From an uncultured beta proteobacterium (GTDB taxonomy: Bacteria; Pseudomonadota; Gammaproteobacteria; Burkholderiales; Rhodocyclaceae): 6,062 nucleotides of DNA. Within the stretch, counting starts at the first letter, position 1. Every line of letters starts with the position of its first letter. The position numbers were made by a program, and so were the translations under genes. The notes under the pieces were generated by a model, which made no database searches, was not told the origin of the DNA, and saw nothing but the letters and a program-made list of their open reading frames with translations. This document shows positions 5,173-6,062 of this stretch, in pieces. The stretch covers positions 1-6,062 of the forward strand of contig CAIVZW010000504.1 in the NCBI GenBank assembly GCA_903910495.1, in the 5' to 3' direction.

Positions 5173-5859
5173 ATGACCCGTGACGAATTCCGCAAGATCG
5201 CCGCCAACGGCGTCTGGAAACAGAACACCAGCATCGTCCAGATTCTCGGCCTGTGTCCGTTGCTGGCGGTCACTACCAATCTGGTCAACGGTGCCATGCT
5301 CTCGCTGGCCACCATCATCGTCATGGCCATCTCGGGACTGGCCATTGCCAGCCTGCGCAACCTGATCCCGCACGAGATCCGCATTCCGGTCTTCATCCTC
5401 GTCGTCGCCGCTCTGGTCACCGTCGTCGATCTGCTGTTCAATGCCAACCTGCATGAGTTGTATCTGGTGCTGGGCATCTTCATCCCGCTGATCGTCACCA
5501 ACTGCATCGTGCTGGCGCGCGTCGAAGCCTATGCCAACAAGAATCCCCCGCTGCAATCGATGGTCGATGGCATTTTCATGGGCGTCGGCATGTTATGGAC
5601 GCTGTCGCTGCTTGGCGGCCTGCGCGAACTGATCGGCCGCGGCACGCTGTTCTCGGGTATCGACATGGTCTTCCCCGGCCTGCATCCGCTGCAACTGCTG
5701 CCGGAGGACTACCCCGGCCTGCTCCTGGCCATGCTGCCGCCCGGCGCCTTCATCCTGCTCGGCTGCCTGATCGCCTGGAAGAACTGGATCGAGTCGCGTG
5801 CCGCCGCACGCCAGCAACGCCGTACGCCGCAGCCTTTGGCGGCGGGCGGCGGCCACTGA
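5173..5859 (+). CDS. rsxE: Electron transport complex subunit RsxE/RnfE
   Basis: 228 residues (E. coli RsxE 231), a six-segment membrane protein that is a paralogue of RsxA. It has the paired motifs LGLCPLLAVTTNLVNG (25-40) and FIPLIVTNCIVLARVEAYA (103-121). Cys28 and Cys111 are the counterparts of RsxA Cys26 and Cys114 and would complete the intramembrane Fe-S site. GGLRELIGRGTLFSG (148-162) is also typical. The tail after about residue 205 is basic and low-complexity. The start at 5173 (MTRDEFRKI) was chosen from the family N-terminus, with AGG at 5163-5165 as a weak ribosome site. The frame is open upstream to an ATG at 4987, but that extension lies in rsxG and the repeat and is not family-like. 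nth begins 11 bp after the stop, so it probably shares the transcript. Confidence 0.96.
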   Translation: MTRDEFRKIAANGVWKQNTSIVQILGLCPLLAVTTNLVNGAMLSLATIIVMAISGLAIASLRNLIPHEIRIPVFILVVAALVTVVDLLFNANLHELYLVLGIFIPLIVTNCIVLARVEAYANKNPPLQSMVDGIFMGVGMLWTLSLLGGLRELIGRGTLFSGIDMVFPGLHPLQLLPEDYPGLLLAMLPPGAFILLGCLIAWKNWIESRAAARQQRRTPQPLAAGGGH

Positions 5860-5870
5860 CCAGATTCCCA

Positions 5871-6062
5871 ATGAACGCAAACAAGCGCAGCGAAATCTTC
5901 AAGCGCTTGCGTGCGGCCAACCCGGCCCCGACGACCGAACTCGAATACGCAACGACTTTCCAGTTGCTGGTCGCCGTCATCCTCTCGGCGCAGGCCACCG
6001 ACAGGAGCGTCAACCTGGCGACGCGCAAACTGTTCGCCGACGCACCGACGGCGCAGGCCATC
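5871..6062 (+). CDS. nth: Endonuclease III (N-terminal 64 residues; runs off the window)
   Basis: The frame starts at ATG 5871 with MNANKRSEIFKRLRAANPAP and includes FQLLVAVILSAQATDRSVN. This closely follows the start of E. coli endonuclease III, including the LLSAQATD segment whose glutamine inserts into damaged DNA. The enzyme is a DNA glycosylase/AP lyase that removes oxidised pyrimidines. The helix-hairpin-helix, catalytic Lys and Asp, and the C-terminal 4Fe-4S cysteines are beyond the window edge. There is no Shine-Dalgarno. The 11-bp spacing from rsxE suggests co-transcription. The rsxE-nth neighbourhood is conserved in many proteobacteria. Confidence 0.95.
   Translation, partial: MNANKRSEIFKRLRAANPAPTTELEYATTFQLLVAVILSAQATDRSVNLATRKLFADAPTAQAI

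Overview
The window holds a complete six-gene rnf/rsx operon (rsxA, rsxB, rsxC, rsxD, rsxG, rsxE, all on the + strand). It is followed by the first 64 codons of nth (endonuclease III) and preceded by the last 26 codons of a receiver-domain protein. The order rsxABCDGE-nth matches that of Escherichia coli and many other proteobacteria. Base composition (roughly 55-62% G+C by eye), the protein sequences and the style of the intergenic repeats suggest a betaproteobacterium, perhaps Rhodocyclales-like. That placement is an inference, not something the sequence proves.

Layout. 1-81: end of a receiver domain, probably of a hybrid sensor kinase or response regulator. 82-320: intergenic region with three REP-like hairpins (96-211) and a good sigma70-type promoter with an extended -10 (242-270), followed by rsxA. 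321-3180: rsxA, rsxB and rsxC, joined by 1-nt start/stop overlaps. 3181-3354: the rsxC-rsxD gap, which lies inside a larger inverted repeat (3102-3346). A second palindromic element (3206-3272) and a terminator-like hairpin (3269-3290) are nested in it. 3355-5027: rsxD and rsxG, joined by a 4-nt ATGA overlap. 5028-5172: the rsxG-rsxE gap, holding another copy of the same repeat family (5035-5141). 5173-5859: rsxE. From 5871: nth, cut by the window edge.

How the genes work together. The six proteins form the membrane Rnf/Rsx complex, which couples electron transfer between NADH and ferredoxin-type carriers to ion movement. RsxC carries the NADH/FMN site and two 4Fe-4S motifs. RsxB carries three 4Fe-4S sites. 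RsxD and RsxG carry threonines expected to bind FMN covalently. RsxA and RsxE are paired membrane subunits, each with two conserved cysteines. In proteobacteria such complexes supply low-potential electrons, for example for nitrogen fixation, or keep SoxR reduced. Which applies here cannot be told from this window.

The enzymes themselves are ordinary and I see no new enzyme system. The part worth a second look is the repeats. The only two uncoupled junctions in the operon carry the same repeat family, one copy supplies the stop codon and last 25 codons of rsxC, and in both gaps a short open frame is placed so that it could carry ribosomes from one gene to the next.
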